From NCBI RefSeq assembly GCF_024127895.1, contig NZ_JAMYBK010000026.1, forward strand, positions 1 through 59,115: a stretch of 59,115 bases of DNA, in the 5' to 3' direction. A program made the translations under genes and the position numbers. Position 1 is the stretch's first letter. Every line of letters starts with the position of its first letter. This document shows positions 7,051 to 15,732 of this stretch, piece after piece. The stretch is from Pseudomonas guariconensis (GTDB taxonomy: Bacteria; Pseudomonadota; Gammaproteobacteria; Pseudomonadales; Pseudomonadaceae). The notes beneath the pieces were generated by a model. The model ran no database searches, was not told where the DNA came from, and worked only from the letters and a program-made list of their open reading frames with translations.

Positions 7051-9159
7051 TCAGGCGGCCTCCACATGCACAGGGACGCCATTGAGCACGGCATTGCCCG
7101 ATACAGCATCGAGCAGGTGCTCGTCGGTGAGGTCATTGGCGCTGACCCCGGGCTGGCTGCTGGCGATGCGCAATTGCGCGCCCTGGCGCCCGTGCCCGTA
7201 GCCATGAGGCAGGCTGACCACGCCCGGCATCATCTCCTCGCTGGCCTGGACCTGCACTTCCAGCTCACCTGTACGCGAGCGGATCCGCACCCATTGGCCA
7301 TCCGCCAGCCCGCGCGCCTGCAGGTCCTGCGGATGCATCAGCAACTGATGGCGTGGCTTGCCTTTCACCAGCCGATGGAAATTATGCATCCAGGAATTGT
7401 TGCTGCGCACATGCCGGCGACCGATCAGCAGCAGTTGGTCCGGTGCAGGCGGCCTCTGCCGAGCCAGGCGTTGCAGGTCGTCCAGCAAGGCCGCAGGCGC
7501 CGCCTCGATGGCCTGGCTGGCGGTGCGCAGGCGCCCGGCCAGGTTCGGCCGCAACGGCCCCAGGTCCAGGCCGTGGGGATGGCGATCCAGGGTCTGCAGC
7601 GACAACCGCCAGGGTGAATCGTCGCCATGACGGCCCTGGCGCAGGGCCAGGTCGATCATCTGCGCCGGTGCCAGGGTCGGCTTGAGTGCCAGCCCGGCAC
7701 GCTCGGCGTAGGCCCTGGCCAGGCCGACGAAGATCTCCCAGTCGTGCAACGCGCCTTCCGGCCTGGGCAGGATCGCCCGGTTGAAGCGCGTGACATTGCG
7801 CACCGCCAGCAGGTTGAAGGTGGTGTCGTAGTGGTCGTTTTCCAGCGCCGAGGTAGAAGGCAGGATCAGGTCGGCGTGACGGGTCGTCTCGTTGATGTAC
7901 AGGTCGATGCTGAGCATGAAGTCGAGCCCCGCCAAGGCCTCGTCCAACTGCCGGCCATTGGGCGTGGATAACACCGGATTGCCGGCCACGGTCACCAGCG
8001 CCCGCACCTGCCCCTCGCCGGGCGCCAGGATTTCCTCGGCCAAGGCAGCCACCGGCAGCTCGCCACCATATTCTGGCAGGCCCGAGACCCGGCTCTGCCA
8101 CTGGTTGAAATGCCCGCCCGAGGTACTGCCCACCAGGTCGACCGCAGGCTCGGTGCACAGCGCCCCACCCTCGCGGTCGAGATTGCCGCTGACCAGGTTG
8201 ATCAATTGCACCAGCCACTGGCAGAGGGTCCCGAAGGCCTGGGTGGAAACGCCCATGCGCCCATAGCACACCGCCCGCTCGGCCGCCGCGAAATCCTCTG
8301 CCAGTTGGCGGATATCGGCCGCCGCGATACCGCACAGCCCGCTCATCGCCTCGGCGCTGAACGGCATAATCGCCTCGCGTACCTGCTCGAGCCCGTTCAC
8401 TGGCAGGTGCGAGCCCTGGGCCAGGCCCTCGGCGAACAGGGTGTTGAGCATCGCCGCCAGCAGCGCAGCGTCGCCACCGGGGCGAATGAACAGGTGACGG
8501 TCGGCCATCGCCGCTGTCTCGCTGCGCCGAGGATCCACCACCACCAGCCGACCACCCCGCGCACGCAGGGCCTTCAGGCGCTTCTCCACATCCGGCACGG
8601 TCATGATGCTGCCATTGGAAGCCAGCGGGTTGCCGCCGAGGATCAGCATGAAATCGGTGTGGTCGATATCCGGCACCGGCAACAGCAGGCCATGGCCGTA
8701 CATCAGGTAGCTGGCCAGATGGTGGGGCAATTGGTCCACCGAGGTGGCGGAAAAACGGTTGCGGGTCTTGAGTAGGCCGAGAAAGTAGTTGCTGTGGGTC
8801 ATCAGCCCGTAGTTGTGCACGCTGGGATTGCCCTGGTACACCGCAACGGCATTGCGCCCATGGGCCTGCTGGATACTCCACAGCCTGTCGGCGGCCAGGG
8901 CGAAGGCCTCGTCCCAGGCGATCGGCTGCCAGCCCCCGCCGACCCGCCGGTGGGGTTGGCGCAAGCGGTCGGGGTCGTCCTGGATGTCCTGCAGGGCCAC
9001 GGCCTTGGGGCAGATATGGCCACGGCTGAACGGGTCGTGCGGGTCGCCCTTGATCGAGGCGATGCGTACCCGCCCATCGGCTTCGTGGGCCAGTTCGATG
9101 TTCAGGCCACAAATGGCCTCGCACAGGTGACAGGCTCGGTGATGCAAGGTCGTGCTCAT
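7051..9159 (-). CDS. Molybdopterin oxidoreductase, substrate unknown
   Basis: Member of the DMSO-reductase superfamily of bis-MGD molybdoenzymes. The 702-residue protein starts with a [4Fe-4S] motif CHLCEAIC (C10, C13, C17) completed by C50 in HICPKA. Central molybdopterin-binding segments include GGNPLASNGS and VVVDPRRSETA, and a C-terminal dinucleotide-binding domain has GRRHVRSNNSWMHN and SLPHGYGHGR. There is no Tat signal at the N-terminus, so it is probably cytoplasmic. No electron-transfer subunit, membrane anchor or dedicated chaperone is adjacent, leaving its redox partner open. The family is sure but the reaction is not. A hairpin (GCCGAGCAGCATGCTCGGC) lies just past its stop. Confidence 0.88.
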   Translation of the reverse strand: MSTTLHHRACHLCEAICGLNIELAHEADGRVRIASIKGDPHDPFSRGHICPKAVALQDIQDDPDRLRQPHRRVGGGWQPIAWDEAFALAADRLWSIQQAHGRNAVAVYQGNPSVHNYGLMTHSNYFLGLLKTRNRFSATSVDQLPHHLASYLMYGHGLLLPVPDIDHTDFMLILGGNPLASNGSIMTVPDVEKRLKALRARGGRLVVVDPRRSETAAMADRHLFIRPGGDAALLAAMLNTLFAEGLAQGSHLPVNGLEQVREAIMPFSAEAMSGLCGIAAADIRQLAEDFAAAERAVCYGRMGVSTQAFGTLCQWLVQLINLVSGNLDREGGALCTEPAVDLVGSTSGGHFNQWQSRVSGLPEYGGELPVAALAEEILAPGEGQVRALVTVAGNPVLSTPNGRQLDEALAGLDFMLSIDLYINETTRHADLILPSTSALENDHYDTTFNLLAVRNVTRFNRAILPRPEGALHDWEIFVGLARAYAERAGLALKPTLAPAQMIDLALRQGRHGDDSPWRLSLQTLDRHPHGLDLGPLRPNLAGRLRTASQAIEAAPAALLDDLQRLARQRPPAPDQLLLIGRRHVRSNNSWMHNFHRLVKGKPRHQLLMHPQDLQARGLADGQWVRIRSRTGELEVQVQASEEMMPGVVSLPHGYGHGRQGAQLRIASSQPGVSANDLTDEHLLDAVSGNAVLNGVPVHVEAA

Positions 9160-9524
9160 GGCCGCCTCCGCCGTGACGTTGTGGAACTGCGACTATGCGC
9201 TCGCCCCGCAGCGCCGACCAGCGAGGTTCGCCGCATGAATCCCGCGACATCAGGCGGCACGATTGGCGACGCAAGGTTTGCCAAGCGGCCTGCAAGCCGT
9301 GTACAAAACCTGTAGAAAATAAAAAACAGTCGCTGCACAACGGGTTACGACATCCTTTGCAACAGAGCGACCGTTCCCCCCCTTGGTTTTAGGCGACATT
9401 TAATTATAGTATTGCGCCTTTCCCTATTCCGTCCGCCCCGTGCGGCTTACGCCGCAGGTCACTCCCGTTGTCAAGAAAACCCATACGGTCGACCTGCAAA
9501 CCGTTGCAGATAAGGTAGTCAATC
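9160..9524. other. Intergenic region upstream of argF
   Basis: A stretch of 365 bp between the divergent molybdoenzyme and argF genes. Bases 9160-9340 show no recognisable element. Bases 9381-9410 hold the argF promoter and an ArgR half-site. The remainder, about 9411-9524, is a leader with a small GC hairpin (GTGCGGCTTACGCCGCA) and no credible reading frame. Confidence 0.6.
9381..9410 (+). promoter_or_regulatory. argF promoter overlapped by an ArgR half-site
   Basis: TTGGTT (9383-9388), a 16-nt spacer and TATAGT (9405-9410) form a plausible sigma-70 promoter. On the minus strand TGTCGC at 9393-9398 is followed by N8 and AA, the ArgR half-site pattern. A second weaker one (GGTCGC-N8-AA) lies upstream, but the spacing is 26 rather than 21 nt. 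Confidence 0.5.
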
Positions 9525-10445
9525 ATGAGCGCTAGGCACTTTCTCTCCCTGATGGATTTCACTGCTGACGAATTGCTCGGCGTGATCCGTCGAGGCATCG
9601 AGCTGAAGGACCTGCGTAACCGCGGCGTGTTGTTCGAGCCGCTGAAGAACCGCGTGCTGGGGATGATCTTCGAGAAGTCCTCCACGCGCACCCGCCTGTC
9701 GTTCGAAGCCGGCATGATCCAGCTCGGCGGCCAGGCCATCTTCCTGTCGCCCCGCGATACCCAGCTGGGCCGCGGCGAGCCGATCGGCGACAGCGCCATC
9801 GTCATGTCGCGCATGCTCGATGCGGTGATGATCCGTACCTTCGCCCACGGTACCCTGACCGAGTTCGCCGCTCACTCGCGCGTCCCGGTGATCAATGGCC
9901 TGTCCGACGACCTGCACCCTTGCCAGCTGCTGGCCGACATGCAGACCTTCCTCGAACACCGTGGCTCGATCCAGGGCAAGACCGTGGCCTGGATCGGCGA
10001 TGGCAACAACATGTGCAACACCTATGTCGAAGCGGCGATCCAGTTCGACTTCCAACTGCGCGTGGCCTGCCCGGAGGGCTATGAGCCCGATCCGCGCTTC
10101 CTCGCCCAGGCCGGCGATCGCGTGCAAGTCATGCGCGACCCGAAGGAAGCGGTGCGCGGCGCTCACCTGGTGAGCACGGATGTCTGGACTTCCATGGGCC
10201 AGGAGGAGGAAACTGCACGGCGCCTGGCGCATTTCGCGCCTTACCAGGTCAACCGCGAACTGCTCGACCTGGCGGCACCCGACGCCCTGTTCATGCACTG
10301 CCTGCCCGCCCACCGTGGCGAGGAAATCAGCCTGGACCTGCTCGACGACCCACGCTCGGTCGCCTGGGACCAGGCCGAGAACCGCCTGCATGCGCAGAAG
10401 GCCCTTCTGGAATTCCTTGTAGAACCGGCTTACCACCACGCATGA
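9525..10445 (+). CDS. argF: Ornithine carbamoyltransferase (anabolic)
   Basis: Transfers the carbamoyl group of carbamoyl phosphate to ornithine, giving citrulline, the substrate of ArgG. The 306-residue protein shows the carbamoyl-phosphate motif STRTR (53-57), HPCQLLAD around 132-139, and the ornithine/catalytic loop HCLPAHRGEE (about 263-272). An anabolic role, rather than the arc operon form, is indicated by the ArgR-type promoter and the absence of arcA or arcC. It overlaps the following ABC ATPase gene by 4 bp (ATGA), so the two are cotranscribed. Confidence 0.95.
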   Translation: MSARHFLSLMDFTADELLGVIRRGIELKDLRNRGVLFEPLKNRVLGMIFEKSSTRTRLSFEAGMIQLGGQAIFLSPRDTQLGRGEPIGDSAIVMSRMLDAVMIRTFAHGTLTEFAAHSRVPVINGLSDDLHPCQLLADMQTFLEHRGSIQGKTVAWIGDGNNMCNTYVEAAIQFDFQLRVACPEGYEPDPRFLAQAGDRVQVMRDPKEAVRGAHLVSTDVWTSMGQEEETARRLAHFAPYQVNRELLDLAAPDALFMHCLPAHRGEEISLDLLDDPRSVAWDQAENRLHAQKALLEFLVEPAYHHA

Positions 10446-11551
10446 GTCAACCCCTATTGCTCAACCTGCGCAACCTCGCCTGCGGCTACGGCGACCAGCG
10501 CATCGTCCAGAACCTCAACCTGCACCTGAACGCAGGCGACATCGGTTGCCTGCTGGGCTCCTCGGGCTGCGGCAAGACCACCACCCTGCGCGCCATCGCC
10601 GGCTTCGAGCCGGTGCACGAAGGCGAGATCCAGCTGGCCGGCGAGGTCATTTCCCGCGCCGGCTTCACCCTCGCGCCGGAAAAACGCCGGATCGGCATGG
10701 TATTCCAGGACTACGCCCTGTTCCCGCACCTGACCGTGGCGCAGAACATCGCCTTCGGGTTGGGCAAGCATCCACGCCAGGGCGAGGTGGTCGAGGAGAT
10801 GCTCGAGCTGGTCAAGCTCGGCAAGCTGGGGGGACGCTATCCTCATGAGTTGTCCGGCGGCCAGCAACAGCGCGTGGCCCTGGCCCGGGCCCTGGCTCCG
10901 GAACCACAACTGCTGCTGCTCGACGAACCCTTCTCCAACCTCGACGTGGAACTGCGCCGGCGCCTGAGCCATGAGGTCCGCGACATTCTCAAGAGCCGCG
11001 GGACCAGTGCCATCCTGGTGACCCATGACCAGGAAGAAGCCTTCGCCGTCAGCGACCATGTGGGCGTCTTCAGGGAAGGACGCCTGGAGCAGTGGGACAC
11101 GCCCTACAACCTCTACCACGAACCGCAGACGCCCTTCGTGGCCAGCTTCATCGGCCAGGGCTATTTCATCCGCGGGCAGATGAGCAGCCACGAGGCGGTC
11201 AATACCGAGCTGGGCGAGCTGCGCGGCAACCGTGCCTACATCATGGCGCCAGGCAGTTCGGTGGATGTGCTGTTGCGCCCGGACGACATCGTCTACGCAC
11301 CGGACAGCGACCTGCGGGCGAACATCATCGGCAAGAGCTTCCTCGGCGCCTCTACCCTGTATCGCCTGCTGTTGCCCACCGGCAGCCAGCTGGAGGCGAT
11401 CTTCCCGAGCCATGTCGATCATCAGGTCGGCGAGGATGTCGGCATTGCCGTGTCTGCCGACCACCTGGTGCTGTTCCCGGCACCAGGCAGCGTCGCGGCG
11501 CAGTTGCCACGCCCGGAGAACGGGGTACGACGCTACAGTTCGGCGACCTGA
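10442..11551 (+). CDS. Orphan ABC transporter ATP-binding protein
   Basis: ATPase subunit of an importer of the FbpC/PotA/CysA kind. The 369-residue protein has Walker A GSSGCGKTT (about 38-46), Q-loop VFQDYALFPHLT, signature LSGGQQQRVALARAL (about 137-151), Walker B LLLLDEPFSNLD and the H-loop VTHDQEEA. A C-terminal TOBE-like domain (about 270-350, LLRPDDI) is typical of this subfamily. No permease or binding protein lies next to it. It is translationally coupled to argF. The substrate cannot be inferred; it presumably serves a transporter encoded elsewhere. Confidence 0.88.
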   Translation: MSQPLLLNLRNLACGYGDQRIVQNLNLHLNAGDIGCLLGSSGCGKTTTLRAIAGFEPVHEGEIQLAGEVISRAGFTLAPEKRRIGMVFQDYALFPHLTVAQNIAFGLGKHPRQGEVVEEMLELVKLGKLGGRYPHELSGGQQQRVALARALAPEPQLLLLDEPFSNLDVELRRRLSHEVRDILKSRGTSAILVTHDQEEAFAVSDHVGVFREGRLEQWDTPYNLYHEPQTPFVASFIGQGYFIRGQMSSHEAVNTELGELRGNRAYIMAPGSSVDVLLRPDDIVYAPDSDLRANIIGKSFLGASTLYRLLLPTGSQLEAIFPSHVDHQVGEDVGIAVSADHLVLFPAPGSVAAQLPRPENGVRRYSSAT

Positions 11552-11613
11552 GTTTCAGCGGAGCTTGGGCTTGCTCGCGAAAGGGCCAGCTCAAGCTTCG
11601 CAACGGCAAAAAC

Positions 11614-12084
11614 TCAGCCCCGCCCAATCCCGGCGAACGTCGCCTGGGTATGCGTAGCCAGCACCGCCGCCGCCAGCTCCACCTCCAACCCGCGTCGTCC
11701 AGCGCTCACATGGATGGTTTCGAACTGTTGCGCCGATTCGTCGATGAAGGTGCGCAAGCGCTTCTTCTGCCCCAGCGGGCTGATCCCGCCCACCAGGTAC
11801 CCCGTGGCGCGCTGCGCCGCAGCTGGATCGGCCATCTCGCATTTCTTCACACCCGCCGCCTGGGCCAGCGCCTTCAGGTCGAGGGTGCCGCCCACCGGCA
11901 CCACCGCCACCAGCAACTCACCCTTCTCGCTGCAGGCCAGCAGCGTCTTGAACACCCTCTGGGGATCGAGCCCGAGCTTTTCCGCCGCCTCCAGGCCATA
12001 GGACGCAGACTTGGGATCATGTTCGTAGCTGTGCACGCGGTGTTCGGCACGTGCCTTCTTCAGCAGGTCGAGGGCGGGGGTCAT
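11614..12084 (-). CDS. ybaK: Cys-tRNA(Pro) deacylase YbaK
   Basis: Trans-editing protein of the YbaK/EbsC family that hydrolyses Cys mischarged onto tRNA(Pro). It is 156 residues, the usual length, with the conserved core TLLACSEKGELLVAVVPVGGTLDLKAL split over residues about 47-73, the GYLVGGISPLGQKKRLRTFID segment (about 94-114), and a closing SAGRRGLEVEL. The catalytic-site lysine region KTLL is present. It is convergent with the ABC ATPase gene and divergent from glpF. Assignment at family level is secure; the precise specificity is by homology. Confidence 0.9.
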   Translation of the reverse strand: MTPALDLLKKARAEHRVHSYEHDPKSASYGLEAAEKLGLDPQRVFKTLLACSEKGELLVAVVPVGGTLDLKALAQAAGVKKCEMADPAAAQRATGYLVGGISPLGQKKRLRTFIDESAQQFETIHVSAGRRGLEVELAAAVLATHTQATFAGIGRG

Positions 12085-12258
12085 GTACGGCTCCAGTCGA
12101 TGACAGGTCGGCGGCTACTTTAGGGCAAATCCTACAGGCCAGCCAGCACATGGCTGACATGCCTCACGACCTCCGAGTTCGCAGTGAATGCAACCAGTCA
12201 GATTGTGGCCGACCGTTCACTTTCGACCTTTGACATCAGCGTTTCTTGTCTATATTTT

Positions 12259-12270
12259 TTCGTTTGCGAA
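12259..12270. promoter_or_regulatory. GlpR operator upstream of glpF
   Basis: TTCGTTTGCGAA, an inverted repeat TTCG-N4-CGAA inside an AT-rich flank. It matches the core of the enterobacterial GlpR operator and the site before glpD in this window. It lies about 120 bp ahead of the glpF start. Confidence 0.6.
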
Positions 12271-12276
12271 TATTCG

Positions 12277-12301
12277 ATGCACTTTTAAGGTGCATTTTCT
12301 T
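12277..12301 (+). terminator. Leader hairpin with T-run before glpF
   Basis: ATGCAC (12277-12282) pairs with GTGCAT (12290-12295) and is followed by TTTTCTT. It sits between the GlpR site and glpF and resembles a weak intrinsic terminator. It could attenuate transcription or merely structure the leader. Confidence 0.3.
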
Positions 12302-12364
12302 ACGTCCGCCCGGGGTCAATGGGGATAGACACCGGGCTTTGCTGTCGAGCGCCCAGCGCCTCAC

Positions 12365-12375
12365 AACAACAAGAA
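12365..12375 (+). promoter_or_regulatory. A-rich Crc/Hfq-type site at glpF
   Basis: AACAACAAGAA fits the AAnAAnAAnAA pattern bound by Hfq with Crc in Pseudomonas catabolite repression. It lies directly before the Shine-Dalgarno GAGG (12378-12381) of glpF, where binding would block ribosome loading. Confidence 0.6.
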
Positions 12376-12387
12376 CCGAGGTCATAC

Positions 12388-13239
12388 ATGACGACTGCTG
12401 CAAGACAACCGACGCTTTCCGGCCAGTGCACGGCCGAGTTCCTCGGCACCGCTCTGCTCATCTTCTTCGGCACAGGCTGCGTCGCCGCGCTCAAGGTCGC
12501 CGGCGCCAGCTTCGGCCTGTGGGAAATCAGCATCATCTGGGGGATCGGCGTGAGCATGGCGATCTACCTCACCGCCGGCGTGTCCGGCGCGCACCTGAAC
12601 CCGGCCGTGAGCATCGCCCTGTGCCTGTTCGCCGGCTTCGACAAGCGCAAGCTGCCGTTCTATGTCCTCGCCCAGGTCTGCGGTGCCTTCTGCGCCGCCG
12701 CGCTGGTCTACACCCTGTACAGCAACCTGTTCTTCGATTTCGAACAAGCCCACGCCATGGCCCGTGGCAGCCAGGCCAGCCTGGAGCTCGCCTCGGTGTT
12801 CTCCACCTACCCGCATCCGGCGCTGTCCATCGCCCAGGCCTTCCTGGTCGAATTGGTCATCACCGCTATCCTCATGGCGGTGATCATGGCCCTGACCGAC
12901 GACGACAACGGCCTGCCCCGCGGCGCCATGGCGCCCTTGCTCATCGGCCTGCTGATCGCCGTGATCGGCAGTGCCATGGGCCCGCTCACCGGCTTTGCGA
13001 TGAACCCGGCGCGGGATTTCGGGCCCAAGCTGATGACCTTCCTGGCCGGCTGGGGCGAGATCGCCTTCACCGGCGGACGCGACGTGCCCTACTTCCTGGT
13101 GCCGCTGTTCGCTCCGATCCTCGGCGCCTGCCTGGGCGCCGCCTTGTATCGCGGCCTGATCGCCCGCCACCTGCCGATGGCACAAGCCGCGAACCGGCAA
13201 ACAGACGATAATCCTCAGGGCGACACCCAGGTTTCCTGA
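12388..13239 (+). CDS. glpF: Glycerol uptake facilitator
   Basis: Aquaglyceroporin of the inner membrane that lets glycerol diffuse into the cell. The 283-residue protein has six membrane spans and the two NPA half-helices: SGAHLNPAVS (about 66-75) and GFAMNPARDFGP (about 202-213). The aspartate after the second NPA (NPARD) marks the glycerol-conducting subclass rather than pure water channels. The start at 12388 (MTTAARQPTLSGQ) is preceded by GAGG; the upstream frame from 12319 lacks support. It is first in the order glpF-glpK, with GlpR and probably Crc control. Confidence 0.95.
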   Translation: MTTAARQPTLSGQCTAEFLGTALLIFFGTGCVAALKVAGASFGLWEISIIWGIGVSMAIYLTAGVSGAHLNPAVSIALCLFAGFDKRKLPFYVLAQVCGAFCAAALVYTLYSNLFFDFEQAHAMARGSQASLELASVFSTYPHPALSIAQAFLVELVITAILMAVIMALTDDDNGLPRGAMAPLLIGLLIAVIGSAMGPLTGFAMNPARDFGPKLMTFLAGWGEIAFTGGRDVPYFLVPLFAPILGACLGAALYRGLIARHLPMAQAANRQTDDNPQGDTQVS

Positions 13240-13304
13240 CGCCGCCGCCGGGCCCCGGGCCCGGCCTGCCCTGACCTACTCCTATTTTGTGCAAGGCCAC
13301 CGAC

Positions 13305-14795
13305 ATGACAGATACCCAGGACAAGAACTACATCATCGCCCTGGACCAGGGCACCACCAGTTCGCGGGCCATCATCTTCGACCGTGACGCCAACGTGGTC
13401 GGTACCTCCCAGCGCGAGTTCGTGCAGCATTATCCGCAGGCCGGCTGGGTCGAGCACGACCCGATGGAAATCTTCGCCACGCAGAGCGCGACCATGGTCG
13501 AAGCCCTGGCCCAGGCCGGCATCAGCCATGCCCAGGTGGCCGCGCTGGGCATCACCAACCAGCGCGAGACCACCGTGGTCTGGGACAAGGAAACCGGCCG
13601 CCCGGTGTACAACGCCATCGTCTGGCAATGCCGGCGCAGCACCGAGATCTGCGAGCAGCTCAAGCGCGACGGCCATGAGGCGTACATCCGCGAAACCACG
13701 GGCCTGGTCACCGACCCGTATTTCTCCGGCACCAAGCTCAAGTGGATCCTCGACAACGTCGACGGCGCCAGGGCCCGCGCCGAACGGGGCGAGCTGCTGT
13801 TCGGCACCGTCGACAGCTGGCTGATCTGGAAATTCTCCGGTGGCAAGGTGCATGTCACCGACTACACCAATGCCTCGCGCACCCTGATGTTCAACATCCA
13901 CACCCTGCAGTGGGACGAGAAGCTCCTCGAGATCCTTGGCATTCCACGGCAGATGCTGCCAGAGGTACGTCCGTCTTCGCAGGTGTACGGCCATACCAAG
14001 AGCGGCATCGCCATCGCCGGCATCGCTGGCGACCAGCAATCGGCACTGTTCGGCCAGATGTGCGTGGAGCCCGGCCAGGCCAAGAACACCTATGGCACCG
14101 GCTGTTTCCTGCTGATGAACACCGGCGACAAAGCGGTGAAATCTTCCCATGGCCTGCTCACCACCATCGCCTGCGGCCCTCGCGGCGAGGTGGCCTATGC
14201 CCTGGAAGGCGCGGTATTCAACGGCGGCTCCACCGTGCAATGGCTGCGCGACGAACTGAAGATCGTCAACGATGCCTTCGACACCGAATATTTCGCCAGC
14301 AAGGTCAAGGACAGCAACGGCGTCTACCTGGTGCCGGCCTTCACCGGCCTTGGCGCACCGTACTGGGACCCCTACGCCCGTGGCGCACTGTTCGGCCTGA
14401 CCCGTGGGGTGAAGGTCGATCACATCATCCGTGCGGCCCTGGAGTCGATCGCCTACCAGACCCGTGACGTGCTCGACGCCATGCAGCAGGACTGCGGCCA
14501 GCGCCTGAGCGAACTGCGCGTGGACGGCGGCGCGGTGGCCAACAACTTCCTCATGCAGTTCCAGGCCGACATCCTCGGCACCTGCGTCGAACGGCCAAGG
14601 ATGCGCGAGACCACGGCGCTCGGCGCCGCCTACCTGGCCGGCCTGGCCTGCGGCTTCTGGAGCGGCCTGGACGAGTTGCGCGACAAGGCGATCATTGAGC
14701 GCGAGTTCAGCCCGCAGCTGGACGAGGCGCAGAAGGAGAAGCTCTACGCCGGCTGGAAGAAAGCGGTGGATCGTACCCGCGATTGGGAGGCGTAG
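13305..14795 (+). CDS. glpK: Glycerol kinase
   Basis: Phosphorylates glycerol to sn-glycerol 3-phosphate, trapping it in the cytoplasm. The 496-residue FGGY-family kinase opens with IIALDQGTTSSRA (phosphate-binding) and has the FGGY-type stretches YGTGCFLLMNTG (about 265) and GAVFNGGSTVQW, with DGGAVANNFLMQFQADI near residue 408. The start at 13305 (MTDTQDKNY) is preferred over an in-frame ATG 18 nt earlier. It follows glpF by 65 bp. The stop codon is followed with no gap by a GCTGCAA heptamer array. Confidence 0.96.
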   Translation: MTDTQDKNYIIALDQGTTSSRAIIFDRDANVVGTSQREFVQHYPQAGWVEHDPMEIFATQSATMVEALAQAGISHAQVAALGITNQRETTVVWDKETGRPVYNAIVWQCRRSTEICEQLKRDGHEAYIRETTGLVTDPYFSGTKLKWILDNVDGARARAERGELLFGTVDSWLIWKFSGGKVHVTDYTNASRTLMFNIHTLQWDEKLLEILGIPRQMLPEVRPSSQVYGHTKSGIAIAGIAGDQQSALFGQMCVEPGQAKNTYGTGCFLLMNTGDKAVKSSHGLLTTIACGPRGEVAYALEGAVFNGGSTVQWLRDELKIVNDAFDTEYFASKVKDSNGVYLVPAFTGLGAPYWDPYARGALFGLTRGVKVDHIIRAALESIAYQTRDVLDAMQQDCGQRLSELRVDGGAVANNFLMQFQADILGTCVERPRMRETTALGAAYLAGLACGFWSGLDELRDKAIIEREFSPQLDEAQKEKLYAGWKKAVDRTRDWEA

Positions 14796-14858
14796 GCTGC
14801 AAGCTGCAAGCTGCAAGCTGCAAGCTGCAAGCTGCAAGCTGCAAGCTGCAAGCTGCAA
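14796..14858 (+). repeat. Tandem heptamer array (GCTGCAA)9
   Basis: Nine perfect, uninterrupted copies of GCTGCAA start at the first base after the glpK TAG stop codon. A degenerate inverted set (GCTTGTA, GCTTGCC, GCTTGCC) at 14903-14923 can fold back on it, giving a long 3' stem-loop ahead of TTTTGGTTT. Seven-base units are prone to slippage. Confidence 0.95.
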
Positions 14859-14976
14859 GCCAAGCATAGGGACACCGGCTGGCGTGTTCGGCTTTTCTTG
14901 TCGCTTGTAGCTTGCCGCTTGCCGCTGCCTTTTGGTTTCATTGCAGAATTTGTCCGGCAGCCCAAAAGGACCGCCC

Positions 14977-15732
14977 ATGAATCTGCCTCCCCGCCAACAA
15001 CAAATCCTCGAACTGGTGCGCGAGCGCGGTTACGTCAGTATCGAAGAAATGGCCCAGCTGTTCGTCGTCACCCCGCAAACCATCCGCCGCGACATCAACC
15101 AGCTCGCCGAAGGCAACCTGCTGCGCCGCTACCATGGCGGCGCAGCCTACGATTCGAGCATCGAGAACACCGCCTACGCCATGCGCGCCGACCAGATGCG
15201 CGACGAGAAACAGCGCATCGCCGAAACCGTGGCCCGGCAGATTCCCGACCATGCCTCCTTGTTCATCAACATTGGCACCACCACCGAATCCATCGCCCGT
15301 GCCCTGCTCAACCACAACCACTTGAAGGTCATCACCAACAACTTGCACGTGGCCGCGATCCTCGGCGCCAAGGATGATTTCGAGGTGCTGGTGGCCGGCG
15401 GCACCGTACGCCGCGACGGCGGTGTGGTCGGCCAGGCCAGCGTCGACTTCATCAATCAGTTCAAGGTCGACTTCGCCCTGGTCGGCATCAGCGGCATCGA
15501 CGAGGATGGCAGCCTGCTGGACTTCGACTACCAGGAAGTCCGGGTATCCCAGGCGATCATCGCCAATGCCCGCCAGGTGATCCTCGCCGCCGACTCCAGC
15601 AAGTTCGGCCGCAACGCCATGGTACGCCTCGGCTCGATCAGCCTGGTCGACTGCCTGGTGACCGACCAGGCGCCCTCTCCCGCCCTGACCCAGCTACTCA
15701 ACCAGCACAAGATCCGCCTGGAAGTGGTCTGA
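14977..15732 (+). CDS. glpR: Glycerol-3-phosphate regulon repressor
   Basis: DeoR-family repressor that releases its operators when it binds glycerol 3-phosphate. The 251-residue protein has an N-terminal winged HTH (residues 1-57: RQQQILELVRERGYVSIEE, then VTPQTIRRDINQL). A C-terminal sugar-phosphate isomerase-like effector domain has NIGTTTESIARALL and the DEDGSLLDFDYQEV segment. The start at 14977 gives the family length; the frame upstream to 14932 does not fit. Its targets are visible nearby at 12259 and 15925. A perfect hairpin overlaps its stop codon. Confidence 0.94.
   Translation: MNLPPRQQQILELVRERGYVSIEEMAQLFVVTPQTIRRDINQLAEGNLLRRYHGGAAYDSSIENTAYAMRADQMRDEKQRIAETVARQIPDHASLFINIGTTTESIARALLNHNHLKVITNNLHVAAILGAKDDFEVLVAGGTVRRDGGVVGQASVDFINQFKVDFALVGISGIDEDGSLLDFDYQEVRVSQAIIANARQVILAADSSKFGRNAMVRLGSISLVDCLVTDQAPSPALTQLLNQHKIRLEVV

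Noticed and set aside
7382..9340. A 652-codon minus-strand frame overlapping the molybdoenzyme gene
   Set aside because: Shifted frame of the same strand as a gene with full Fe-S and molybdopterin motifs; its own product is Pro/Arg/Gly-rich without any family feature.
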